Shown: in pieces, positions 22,736-32,114 of the stretch | Layout: the number at the start of each line of letters is the position of its first letter | How positions within the stretch are numbered: the first letter of the stretch is position 1 | Source: Candidatus Methylomirabilota bacterium | GTDB taxonomy: Bacteria; Methylomirabilota; Methylomirabilia; Methylomirabilales; Methylomirabilaceae | Assembly: GCA_028870115.1 (NCBI GenBank) | Contig: JAGWQH010000049.1 | Coordinates: 1 to 37,863 of the forward strand | Reading direction: 5' to 3' | Length of the DNA stretch: 37,863 bases | The notes under the pieces: generated by a model | Told to the model about the DNA's origin: nothing | The model's input: the letters and a program-made list of their open reading frames with translations, nothing else | Databases searched by the model: none | Program-made: the position numbers and the translations under genes

Positions 22736-23571
22736 GAGACAGTGTGAAAGTGATGGACGCGCCAGTGTACGATTCGGCCCGTCGCCAGCCGCCGATGTTC
22801 GAAGAACTGTTCGACATCGTGCGGTATCGGGATCTGGTGGTGCAGTTGGTGCGGCGAGATATCGTGACCCGTTATAAACGCTCGGTATTCGGTGTGGCGT
22901 GGACGATGCTCCAACCGCTCGCGATGATGATGGTGCTGACCATTGCCTTCTCTCAGGTCCTCGGAACGACCCGATCCTATGCTGCGTACACCCTGAGCGG
23001 TCTGGTGTTCTGGCAGTTTTTCGCCCAGACGACGATGATGGCCTCGCGCCAGTTGATCGCGGGTGGGAGCCTGCTCCACCGGATCTACATTCCCAAAACT
23101 CTCTTTGCGTTCTCCGCCATCGGAACAGGCTTGATCCACATGCTCCTGTCGCTCATCCCCATGGGAGTCGTTATGGTGGCGACGGGCACTCCGCTCAGAC
23201 TCACGGCCCTGTTGCTCCCGGTTCCGATCCTGTTCTTGGTTGCCTTTTCCCTTGGGATCGGCCTCCTGATCTCGGCTGGAGCCGCATACTTTCCCGATGT
23301 GAACGAGATCTATGAGATCGTACTGAGCGCCTGGATGTATCTGACCCCCATTATCTACCAAGAGGACATCATCCCGGAATCGGCCCGCTTTTTTGTGTTG
23401 ACGTTGAACCCGATGCACCACCTGCTCCGACTGTTCCGTTTGATCCTCTACCAAGGGGTGTGGCCGAGCTCCACGCAGCTCGCTTCGGCAGTGGTTGCAG
23501 CGTTCACGACGCTTGCAATCGGGTGGATCGTCTTTACGAGGAAAGCGAATGAGTTGGCCTATCGAGTCTGA
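22729..23571 (+). CDS. ABC-2 polysaccharide/teichoic-type export permease
   Basis: A 280-residue permease with about six transmembrane helices. The cytoplasmic start has VRYRDLVVQLVRRDIVTRYK, then RSVFGVAWTMLQPLAMMMVL, FWQFFAQTTM, and YFPDVNEIYEIVLSAWMYLT with PIIYQEDIIPE, all Wzm/TagG/KpsM features. It forms the inner-membrane path for lipid-linked glycan export. Start codons at 22729 (ATG), 22744 (GTG) and 22753 (ATG) are all possible; homology begins later. Its 3' end overlaps the ATPase gene by 23 bases. It is intact, unlike the two decayed permease copies at 313-1099 and 11494/18326. Confidence 0.9.
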   Translation: MHGDSVKVMDAPVYDSARRQPPMFEELFDIVRYRDLVVQLVRRDIVTRYKRSVFGVAWTMLQPLAMMMVLTIAFSQVLGTTRSYAAYTLSGLVFWQFFAQTTMMASRQLIAGGSLLHRIYIPKTLFAFSAIGTGLIHMLLSLIPMGVVMVATGTPLRLTALLLPVPILFLVAFSLGIGLLISAGAAYFPDVNEIYEIVLSAWMYLTPIIYQEDIIPESARFFVLTLNPMHHLLRLFRLILYQGVWPSSTQLASAVVAAFTTLAIGWIVFTRKANELAYRV

Positions 23572-24313
23572 GCCGCGCGAAGTGGTCCTTCGGCTGGAGC
23601 GGGTGTCGGTCCGCTATCGGGTAATGCGCGAAAGGATCGACACCATCAGGGCGTATCTGATACACCAGCTCAAGCAGCGGGTGCGTTACGATGAATTCTG
23701 GGCGCTTCAAGACGTGGACCTGGAGGTGTACAAGGGCGAGGTTCTGGGGGTTATCGGACGGAACGGCGCCGGGAAGAGCACCCTCCTTAAGGTTGTCTCC
23801 CGTGTGCTTCAGCCCACCAAAGGGCGAGTATGGATCAAGGGGCAGGTCGCGCCCCTCCTGGAGCTGAGCGCGGGATTTCACCCGGAACTCACCGGGCGAG
23901 AAAATATCTTCCTGAACGGCGCCCTGCTGGGTTTTTTGCGGAAAGAGATGGAGGCGAAAATCGATCAGATCGTAGAGTTTGCCGAATTGTGGGACTTCAT
24001 TGACGCGCCGCTGAGGACCTATTCGTCGGGGATGACGGCCAGGCTCGGTTTTGCCATCGCCACCGACGTCAGGCCCGATATTCTCATTGTGGACGAGGTG
24101 CTGGCGGTGGGGGATGAGGCGTTTCGGCAGAAGAGCGAGGCGCGCATGAGAGGGTTTCAGGCGCGGGGGACGACGATTCTGTTCGTGTCCCACACCGCGG
24201 CGGCGATCAAGACGATGTGCCAGCGGGCGGTCTGGCTCGACAAGGGGATGGTCCGCATGGTTGGGGAGGCGGAGAACGTGCTCAATATTTACCAGCAGGA
24301 GTGTCAATCATGA
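23549..24313 (+). CDS. ABC-type polysaccharide export ATPase
   Basis: A 254-residue ATPase from ATG 23549 (gaggaaag upstream). It has VLGVIGRNGAGKSTLLK (Walker A), the YSSGMTARLGFAIA signature, PDILIVDEVLAVGD (Walker B and Glu), and ILFVSHTAAAIKTMC (H-loop). The N-terminal VSVRYRVMRERIDTIRAYLI matches the start of the ATPase remnant at 4187. It lacks the long C-terminal carbohydrate-binding domain of classical Wzt, so recognition of a capped chain end is not expected from this subunit. It powers export with the permease overlapping it. Confidence 0.93.
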   Translation: MSWPIESEPREVVLRLERVSVRYRVMRERIDTIRAYLIHQLKQRVRYDEFWALQDVDLEVYKGEVLGVIGRNGAGKSTLLKVVSRVLQPTKGRVWIKGQVAPLLELSAGFHPELTGRENIFLNGALLGFLRKEMEAKIDQIVEFAELWDFIDAPLRTYSSGMTARLGFAIATDVRPDILIVDEVLAVGDEAFRQKSEARMRGFQARGTTILFVSHTAAAIKTMCQRAVWLDKGMVRMVGEAENVLNIYQQECQS

Positions 24314-24322
24314 AGACGCTGA

Positions 24323-26089
<1,767 letters not shown>

Positions 26090-26151
26090 CCGAACCGTCG
26101 CAACGCCACCGAGGCCTGGATGTAGATCGCCCGTCAGCAACTAAAGTAAGA

Positions 26152-26328
26152 TCCCTTTACCTCGACTTTGTGGAGGACGGCATCACGCTCTTTGATCGGG
26201 ATGGCTTTTTCTCGCGCGTGCTTCAACGCCTGAGACAGCGGATGACAGAGTTGGGGTCAGTCCGCCGCCGGATGGGCGAAGCAGGTGAGACTCATGCCAT
26301 CTCAATGGAATCCGCTCGCATGAGCTAA
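26152..26328 (+). pseudogene. Nucleotidyltransferase tail joined to lhgO tail (hybrid remnant)
   Basis: One uninterrupted frame reads SLYLDFVEDGITLFDRDGFF, SRVLQRLRQRMTELGSVRRR, then MGEAGETHAISMESARMS and a TAA at 26326-26328. The first part is the C-terminus of an MNT-type nucleotidyltransferase (LYLDF..DGI.L.DRD.FF is typical). The last 18 residues match the LhgO C-terminus LGETGETYAMPMEFARTG, also at DNA level. No start codon or RBS is evident, so it is probably a deletion product. The rest of 26090-26391 is empty apart from a gggaggaagcaggtgagg stretch. Confidence 0.62.
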
Positions 26329-26391
26329 GGGGAGGAAGCAGGTGAGGGTGGGCGGAGCGGCGGCGGACTTTTCATTAGGCTGGAGGCTTAT

Positions 26392-27612
26392 ATGGTAGCG
26401 CCTCTTCTTCCAGGTATGCGCGTTCTCGTGACGGGGGGCGCGGGATTCATCGGATCGTTTGTGGTGGATCGCCTGCTGGCCTTGGGTCACGAGGTGCGCG
26501 TATTCGATGGTCTTGACCCCCAGGTCCATCCGCGGGGTGTCCCAGTCTATCTCTCATCAGGTGCCGAACTGCTGACGGGAGACGTCCGTAATCGCGGGCA
26601 GTGCGCCAAAGCTCTTGAAGGCGTTGAGGTGGTCGTGCATGCAGCGGCGGCCGTCGGCGTCGCCCAGTCTCTCTATAGAGTGGAGCATTACGTGGACGTC
26701 AACGTCAGGGGGACGGCAACGCTCCTGCAGTGCATCGCGGAGCGGCAGCATCCGCTCCGGAAGGTGGTAGTGCTGACATCCATGACCGGATATGGAGAAG
26801 GGGTCTATCGGCGACCCTCCGACGGCCGGCACATGCGGGTGGGCATCCGAAGCGAGGGCGAGATCCAGCGGTACGGCTGGGATCCTGTCTGTCCGGAGAC
26901 TAAAGAGCCGCTGGAGCCCGTCCCGACCCCTGAGGGAGCTGAACTGATGGCCCGGAACGTTTATGCTCTCTCGAAGCGGTATCAGGAAGAGCTCGCCCTG
27001 AGCCTCGGGTCCGTCTATCGGTTTCCGGTAGTCTGCCTCCGGATGTTCAATGTGTACGGGCCACGGCAGTCGCTAAGCAATCCCTACACCGGCGTCCTGG
27101 CCATCTTTCTCAGCCGGCTCATGACAGGTCAGCCGCCCATCGTCTACGAGGACGGGCTGCAGACTCGTGATTTCGTCTCCGTCCATGATGTGGTGGATGC
27201 CATTGTAGCGGCGATCGCGTCGCCGGCGGCGGACGGAGAGGTGATCAACATCGGCAGCGGGGTCCCTCAGAGCATCGGCGAGGTGGCGAGGGTACTGGCG
27301 AACGTGGCGGGGGTTTCATCGATCAAGCCAACCATTACAGGCCAGTTCCGGCGGGGCGACGTGCGCCATTGCATCGCGGATCTGAGCAGGGCTCGACGGC
27401 TCCTGGGCTTTACGCCCAAGGTCACGTGGGAGGCCGGGCTTATGGAGCTGGCGCGGTGGTGCAAGGCGGCGGATGCGGCGGATCGCTTCGACCAGGCTGA
27501 TCACGAGCTCCGCGCGCGAGGACTGCTCTCCGAAAGGCTCGATGCGCAGGGAGGGGCGAAATACCATGAAGCGGGTACTCATCACGGGGAGCAGCGGCCT
27601 CATCGGGTCTGA
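26392..27612 (+). CDS. NAD-dependent epimerase, dTDP-L-rhamnose 4-epimerase-like
   Basis: A 406-residue extended [23 protein letters not shown] (NAD loop), [41 protein letters not shown] (catalytic Thr/Ser), [20 protein letters not shown] (Tyr-x3-Lys), [20 protein letters not shown] and [18 protein letters not shown]. The LDPQVH motif and the long insert between the Ser and Tyr motifs resemble WbiB-type dTDP-L-rhamnose 4-epimerases, which give dTDP-6-deoxy-L-talose. That would extend the rml pathway of this window. Substrate is inferred from pattern memory only. Its last 47 bases overlap the next gene, so the pair is coupled. Confidence 0.72.
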   Translation: MVAPLLPGMRVLVTGGAGFIGSFVVDRLLALGHEVRVFDGLDPQVHPRGVPVYLSSGAELLTGDVRNRGQCAKALEGVEVVVHAAAAVGVAQSLYRVEHYVDVNVRGTATLLQCIAERQHPLRKVVVLTSMTGYGEGVYRRPSDGRHMRVGIRSEGEIQRYGWDPVCPETKEPLEPVPTPEGAELMARNVYALSKRYQEELALSLGSVYRFPVVCLRMFNVYGPRQSLSNPYTGVLAIFLSRLMTGQPPIVYEDGLQTRDFVSVHDVVDAIVAAIASPAADGEVINIGSGVPQSIGEVARVLANVAGVSSIKPTITGQFRRGDVRHCIADLSRARRLLGFTPKVTWEAGLMELARWCKAADAADRFDQADHELRARGLLSERLDAQGGAKYHEAGTHHGEQRPHRV

Positions 27613-28624
27613 AGCCGTGACCTTTTTTGACCAACGCGGGTGGGATGTCCATGGGATAGATAATAATATGCGCAGGGCCTTCTTCGGCCCAGATGGCGAT
27701 ACCACCTGGAACCTGGAGCGGCTCCGCCGGAACACGCGGCGCTTTACCCATCGCGAGCTGGACATCCGTCATCGGGAGGCGATTTTCGCCATCCTGCGAG
27801 ACCACCGCCCGGACCTGGTCGTTCACTGCGCCGCACAGCCCTCCCACGATCTGGCCAAGGATCGGCCCTTCGAAGACTTCGAGGTCAACGCGGTCGGGAC
27901 GTTGAATCTCCTGGAAGCGGCCCGTCGCCACTGCCCGGAGACGCCGTTCATCTTCATGAGCACCAACAAGGTCTATGGCGACGCGCCGAACGAGAAGCGC
28001 CTCGTCGAGCTGCCGATAAGGTGGGATTACGCAGATCCTGCCGACTTCGAGGGGATCGACGAGCAGTGCAGAATTGACGCAAGTCTGCATAGCCTCTTCG
28101 GCGCATCCAAGCTGGCAGCCGATGTGATGGTCCAGGAGTATGGCCGATATTTCGGTATGCCGACGGTATGCTTCCGGGGTGGATGTCTGACTGGTCCCAA
28201 TCATTCAGGCGCGGAGCTTCACGGCTTCTTGGCCTATCTGACGAAGGCGATCAAGGAAGACCGCGTCTATCGCATTTACGGCTACAAGGGTAAGCAGGTG
28301 AGGGACAACATTCACTCTTACGACGTCTGTGCCGCCTTTCTGGCATTCTATGAGTGCCCCCGTCAGGCTGCCGTCTATAATCTTGGGGGTGGTCGGGGCA
28401 ATAGTGTGTCGATCCTTGAGGCGATCGCCCGGTTCGAGGAACTGATGGGGAAGCGACTGATGGTGGAGTATATAGAAACGAACCGGGTCGGCGACCACAT
28501 CTGTTACATCAGTGACCTGCGACGATTGAAGGCGGACTACCCCGGCTGGAATATTACGCGGAACCTCGATGTCATATTTCAGGATCTGGCCGGTGTGGGG
28601 TGTGAGCGAGCCTCCGGCCCCTAG
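27566..28624 (+). CDS. CDP-paratose 2-epimerase-like SDR with Phe in place of catalytic Tyr
   Basis: A 352-residue SDR from ATG 27566 (GGAGGGG upstream). It shows [80 protein letters not shown] and [20 protein letters not shown]. The MSTNKVYGD and CLTGPNHSG segments are those of the CDP-tyvelose epimerase-like subfamily (RfbE). The catalytic Y-x3-K is replaced by F-G-A-S-K. I recall related proteins with the same Phe, so it may define a subfamily with altered chemistry or substrate. It may act on the same sugar pathway as the epimerase it overlaps. Substrate unknown. Confidence 0.72.
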   Translation: MKRVLITGSSGLIGSEAVTFFDQRGWDVHGIDNNMRRAFFGPDGDTTWNLERLRRNTRRFTHRELDIRHREAIFAILRDHRPDLVVHCAAQPSHDLAKDRPFEDFEVNAVGTLNLLEAARRHCPETPFIFMSTNKVYGDAPNEKRLVELPIRWDYADPADFEGIDEQCRIDASLHSLFGASKLAADVMVQEYGRYFGMPTVCFRGGCLTGPNHSGAELHGFLAYLTKAIKEDRVYRIYGYKGKQVRDNIHSYDVCAAFLAFYECPRQAAVYNLGGGRGNSVSILEAIARFEELMGKRLMVEYIETNRVGDHICYISDLRRLKADYPGWNITRNLDVIFQDLAGVGCERASGP

Positions 28625-28689
28625 TCGCTTGCCACTCGTGGAGAGCGATTCCAGGCCCTACAGAGGCGCCTTGTTGACAAAGACCTCCA

Positions 28690-31104
28690 GTGAAACTTTC
28701 TAAGGGCACTGCATACCAAGCCATCAGCACCATTTCTGTCGGCCTTGTCATTTTCTTCCTGGCTGCGCTCCTGCTGCCGCCCTGGTTCCCCCGGATGCCG
28801 GAAAGCGGGCTCGACTCATCATGGATGTTTGTCCTAAACCATGCTTTCACCAACCACTTACAATTCGGGAAAGAGATCATCTTCACGTTCGGACCGTATG
28901 GATTCCTTTATTCAAGCAGTTTTCTTTATTCAAATCTGTTCTATCCTGAACACTATGGGGTTCAAATTGTTTTTTGGCTGGTCATAGCAGGTGTCATCGC
29001 AGCTTCTATAAATTTCTTATTGAAAAAAGGCACCACTTCTTTTTTCACGTTAATTCCGCAAATTATTTCGGTCTCGGGTATGATCATCACACTTGTGCTT
29101 TTTGGAAGCGATGTTGTTCTTTTAACTATTCCTTTATTGTTTATCTTTGTGTTATTTCAAGCTGAAAAGCAGATACATCATTTCAGTGGCGTATTATTTC
29201 TCGCGCTCTGCGCTTTCATCGGCCTTATTAAATTTACCTTCGCCATATGTGGATTCACCATGGTTCTATGCGCCGAAATGTATCGTTTTTCAAAAGGGAA
29301 ATACCTGCCCATATATTTGGGAACATACATGCTCTTCTTTGCGCTCTTTTTTCTGTTGGCCCATCAGCATCTCGAAAATCTTGTTGCCTTTATCACAACC
29401 TCCTTGGAGGTTGCCGGTGGGTACAGTGAAGCCATGCAGCTTTTCAGCCCATCGGGTGAAATTATGGCCTTTATCGGCCTTGTTTTCTGTTTACTCATCC
29501 TCATTGCATGCGCGGAGTGGCGCTTCGGCCGCTGGCGTGAAGGCGACTGGCGAGGTCTGATTCTTCTGCTCAGCATCGTGATATTCAATTTCATAACCTT
29601 CAAAGCAGGTTTCGTTCGCCATGATGGCCATACCCTGATCGCCTGGGGAAGCCTGGTTATCTGTATTACAATCTATTCGACGAGGTTTTATCAGGATGTT
29701 CCTGTACGAACGTGGCGATTGGCGCTGGCAATCCTGTTTATTTCCGCGGCTGGTATGTCGATGTGGTATGATGCCCGCCACCATTTTAGGAATCCTCTGA
29801 ATGTGGTCAGATTGACATTGACCAGAAGGCTATCGAAGCGAATTGTTGCAATTAAAGAACTGGGACTGAATGAACGTGTGACTCGTCTATCGGAAGAGTA
29901 TAGAGCCGCATTGGAGAAAATACGCAACGCCAACCCGTTCCCGCCGATTCAAGGCGCAGTCGATCTTTACCCTTGGGATGAATCCCTTATATTGGCGCAC
30001 GGGCTGCGCTACGCGCCGCGTCCGGTCTTTCAGAGTTATTCAGCATACAGCAAGCCTTTGATAGACGCGAATCGGACGCATCTGCGGGACGAGAAGGCTC
30101 CGACAACGCTGCTGTTCGACGTGCAAACCATCGATAGCCGATTTCCCGCTATGGAGGATGGCGCCTCGTGGCCGGATATATGGGCGCGTTACGATCCGAT
30201 TGATGTAAGCGGCGACTATCTCATTCTAACCAGGCGCACTACGGCGCGCATGGTCCAGATCGTCCCGGTTGCCACCACTGCCGTTCCGTTTTCCAAGCCC
30301 TTGAAGATGCCGCAAGTGTCCGGTCTTACTTGGGTTGCTATAGATGTGAAGAAAACTATGCTCGGGACCGTCATGAATCTATTGTTTAAGTTGCCGATTC
30401 TTGAATTGGATCTGACCATGGCCGATGGCTCTACAAGGATCGAGCGTATTGTGCCTAACGTCGCATCCATGGGCTTCGTCATAAATCCCGTCATTGAGTC
30501 GAACGCAGACTTCGCCCAGGTTTCTTTGAATAATCGGGCCCAATTAGCGCCGTCCGATCAAGCAGTGGCGATGACAATCGAGGGGCCTGAATACGTCTCG
30601 TGGTTATACAACAACGCCATTCGCGTGTCAGTCAGCACACTTACGATTGATGGCCGGATTGAGCGCAAGCCGTCTCCGAAGCTGCTGGCCGGTTCACATG
30701 CGCCAACCAGATCGCTGCGTATCTTGGCGCCGCCGACTGGCAACGAGCTTCATCCTGCGCGGGAAGGTGGCCACGTAGACGAGTTGGAGGCAACAGGTAA
30801 CAAGATTTACGTCAGTGGCTGGGTCAAGCTCGACAATACGGAACGGGACCAGACAATCACTGTCACATCGTCCATAAGGCCCGGTAGTTACTTCTTGAAA
30901 ACCGTGAAGCGGCCCGACGTGGCGTCGGCACTCAGAAACGAAGGCTTGGCGCAGAGCGGTTTTCGGATCATCTTACGGTTTGACAGCCCTGCTTCAGCGA
31001 ATAGGGCTGCGAAAGAGCTGTGTGTCTATGCTCAATCGGAGACAACATCTGTGACGGTGGTCCATTCAAACAATCAACTGTGTCGGCGGTTGCTGCCGGG
31101 CTAG
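28690..31104 (+). CDS. Large membrane protein, putative GT-C-type, paralogue of 32111-34492
   Basis: An 804-residue protein with about ten hydrophobic segments up to residue 380 and a large soluble C-terminal part. The first loop after helix 1 has ESGLDSSWMFVLNHAF and FGKEIIFTFGPYGFLY. Other conserved points shared with the paralogue are GGYSEAMQLFSP, FVRHDGH, VDLYPWDESLI and the C-terminal RPDVASAL...SGF. The layout (acidic residue in the first external loop, many helices, periplasmic C-domain) is that of GT-C glycosyltransferases, but I know no characterised member. The start is GTG 28690 with a poor RBS; the first residues lead straight into helix 1. Codon use is A/T-richer than upstream in the first half. 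Confidence 0.65.
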   Translation: MKLSKGTAYQAISTISVGLVIFFLAALLLPPWFPRMPESGLDSSWMFVLNHAFTNHLQFGKEIIFTFGPYGFLYSSSFLYSNLFYPEHYGVQIVFWLVIAGVIAASINFLLKKGTTSFFTLIPQIISVSGMIITLVLFGSDVVLLTIPLLFIFVLFQAEKQIHHFSGVLFLALCAFIGLIKFTFAICGFTMVLCAEMYRFSKGKYLPIYLGTYMLFFALFFLLAHQHLENLVAFITTSLEVAGGYSEAMQLFSPSGEIMAFIGLVFCLLILIACAEWRFGRWREGDWRGLILLLSIVIFNFITFKAGFVRHDGHTLIAWGSLVICITIYSTRFYQDVPVRTWRLALAILFISAAGMSMWYDARHHFRNPLNVVRLTLTRRLSKRIVAIKELGLNERVTRLSEEYRAALEKIRNANPFPPIQGAVDLYPWDESLILAHGLRYAPRPVFQSYSAYSKPLIDANRTHLRDEKAPTTLLFDVQTIDSRFPAMEDGASWPDIWARYDPIDVSGDYLILTRRTTARMVQIVPVATTAVPFSKPLKMPQVSGLTWVAIDVKKTMLGTVMNLLFKLPILELDLTMADGSTRIERIVPNVASMGFVINPVIESNADFAQVSLNNRAQLAPSDQAVAMTIEGPEYVSWLYNNAIRVSVSTLTIDGRIERKPSPKLLAGSHAPTRSLRILAPPTGNELHPAREGGHVDELEATGNKIYVSGWVKLDNTERDQTITVTSSIRPGSYFLKTVKRPDVASALRNEGLAQSGFRIILRFDSPASANRAAKELCVYAQSETTSVTVVHSNNQLCRRLLPG

Positions 31105-31189
31105 CTCCATACGGCGTCTTACATAATCACATGCAGGTGAGGCGATTTCGGCAGCCGGTAGCGTGCTGCGCTACTCAGAAAGGTCTCCG

Positions 31190-31972
31190 ATGAAGTTTTC
31201 GGTGGTTATCCCGGCGCGCAACGAGGCGGGCAACATCGGCCCCACGTTGGATGGTGTCCGGGAGCGACTCCGTCGGGAGAGGATCACCTACGAGATCGTG
31301 GTTGTGGACGACGGCAGTTCCGATACCACTGTCGAGGAGGTACACGCCAGGTCCGCGGCCGATCCGGGAGTCCGGCTGGTCCACAATCAGGGTCCGCACG
31401 GATTTGGTTACGCCGTCCGCTGCGGGCTTGACGCCATGACCGGTGATGCCGTCGCGATTGTCATGGCCGACGGGTCCGACAGCCCGGATGACCTGGTCCG
31501 ATATTTTTACATCCTCCGAGACCGGGCCGAGTGCGCCTTCGGATCGAGGTTTCTGCCTGGGAGCAGTGTAACGGGCTACCCGCGTATAAAGCTCGTCATC
31601 AACCGCTTGGCAAACCGCTTTATTCGCCTTTTGTTCGGATTCCGCTACAACGACGTGACCAACGCCTTCAAGGCGTACCGAGCCACCGTCATCCGGGGCT
31701 GCCGGCCGTTCCTGTCGCCTCACTTTAACTTAACCGTCGAGTTGCCGCTGAAGGCCGTTGTCCGCGGCTACTCCTACGAGGTCATCCCCATCGCCTGGTG
31801 TCAGCGCGCGCAGGGAATGTCGCACTTGCATCTGCGGGAGATGGGAAGCCGCTACCTCTTCATCGTCCTCTACATCTGGCTGGAAAAACTCTTGACCCGC
31901 GGCGACTACCGCCGCCCGCCTGGCGAGGTCTTCAAGCAATGGTCGCAGACCTCAACAGAGGCCGATCCATGA
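31190..31972 (+). CDS. GT2 family glycosyltransferase
   Basis: A 260-residue GT-A enzyme from ATG 31190 (GAAAGG 7 bases upstream): MKFSVVIPARNEAGNIGPTL, IVVVDDGSSDTTVEEV, AIVMADGSDSPDDL (DxD variant), FGSRFLPGSS, NDVTNAFKAYR and VIPIAWCQRAQGMSHLHLRE. It resembles polyprenyl-phosphate glycosyltransferases (DPM1/ArnC-like) without the extra membrane helices, apart from a hydrophobic segment near residue 235. It probably makes a lipid-linked sugar donor for the neighbouring GT-C-like proteins. The stop is followed by a short gene tail at 31992-32114. Confidence 0.85.
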   Translation: MKFSVVIPARNEAGNIGPTLDGVRERLRRERITYEIVVVDDGSSDTTVEEVHARSAADPGVRLVHNQGPHGFGYAVRCGLDAMTGDAVAIVMADGSDSPDDLVRYFYILRDRAECAFGSRFLPGSSVTGYPRIKLVINRLANRFIRLLFGFRYNDVTNAFKAYRATVIRGCRPFLSPHFNLTVELPLKAVVRGYSYEVIPIAWCQRAQGMSHLHLREMGSRYLFIVLYIWLEKLLTRGDYRRPPGEVFKQWSQTSTEADP

Positions 31973-31991
31973 CTACGCTTCGGGAAATGGG

Positions 31992-32114
31992 GTGTTGCTA
32001 TGGGCATCTGTTGCGTCGATTCTCCTTACGATCCACGCGCTTGCCGTCCATCAGTCCTTTGGTGAACCGCGCTACACCGTCGTGGTGACACGTTGGCCTC
32101 GGGGGGATTCGTGA
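31992..32114 (+). pseudogene. C-terminal tail of a membrane protein (remnant)
   Basis: A 40-codon frame reads VLLWASVASILLTIHALAVH, QSFGEPRYTVVVTRWPRGDS, stop. One transmembrane helix followed by H....GEPRY.V is a familiar C-terminal end of multi-spanning glycosyltransferases (GT39-like). No start or upstream portion is present. Its TGA (32112-32114) overlaps the GTG at 32111 of the next gene, so an intact ancestor was probably translationally coupled to it. Confidence 0.5.

Noticed and set aside
22678-23454. A 258-codon minus-strand open frame over the ABC permease
   Set aside because: The permease frame has family motifs and six helices; the reverse is a charged shadow.
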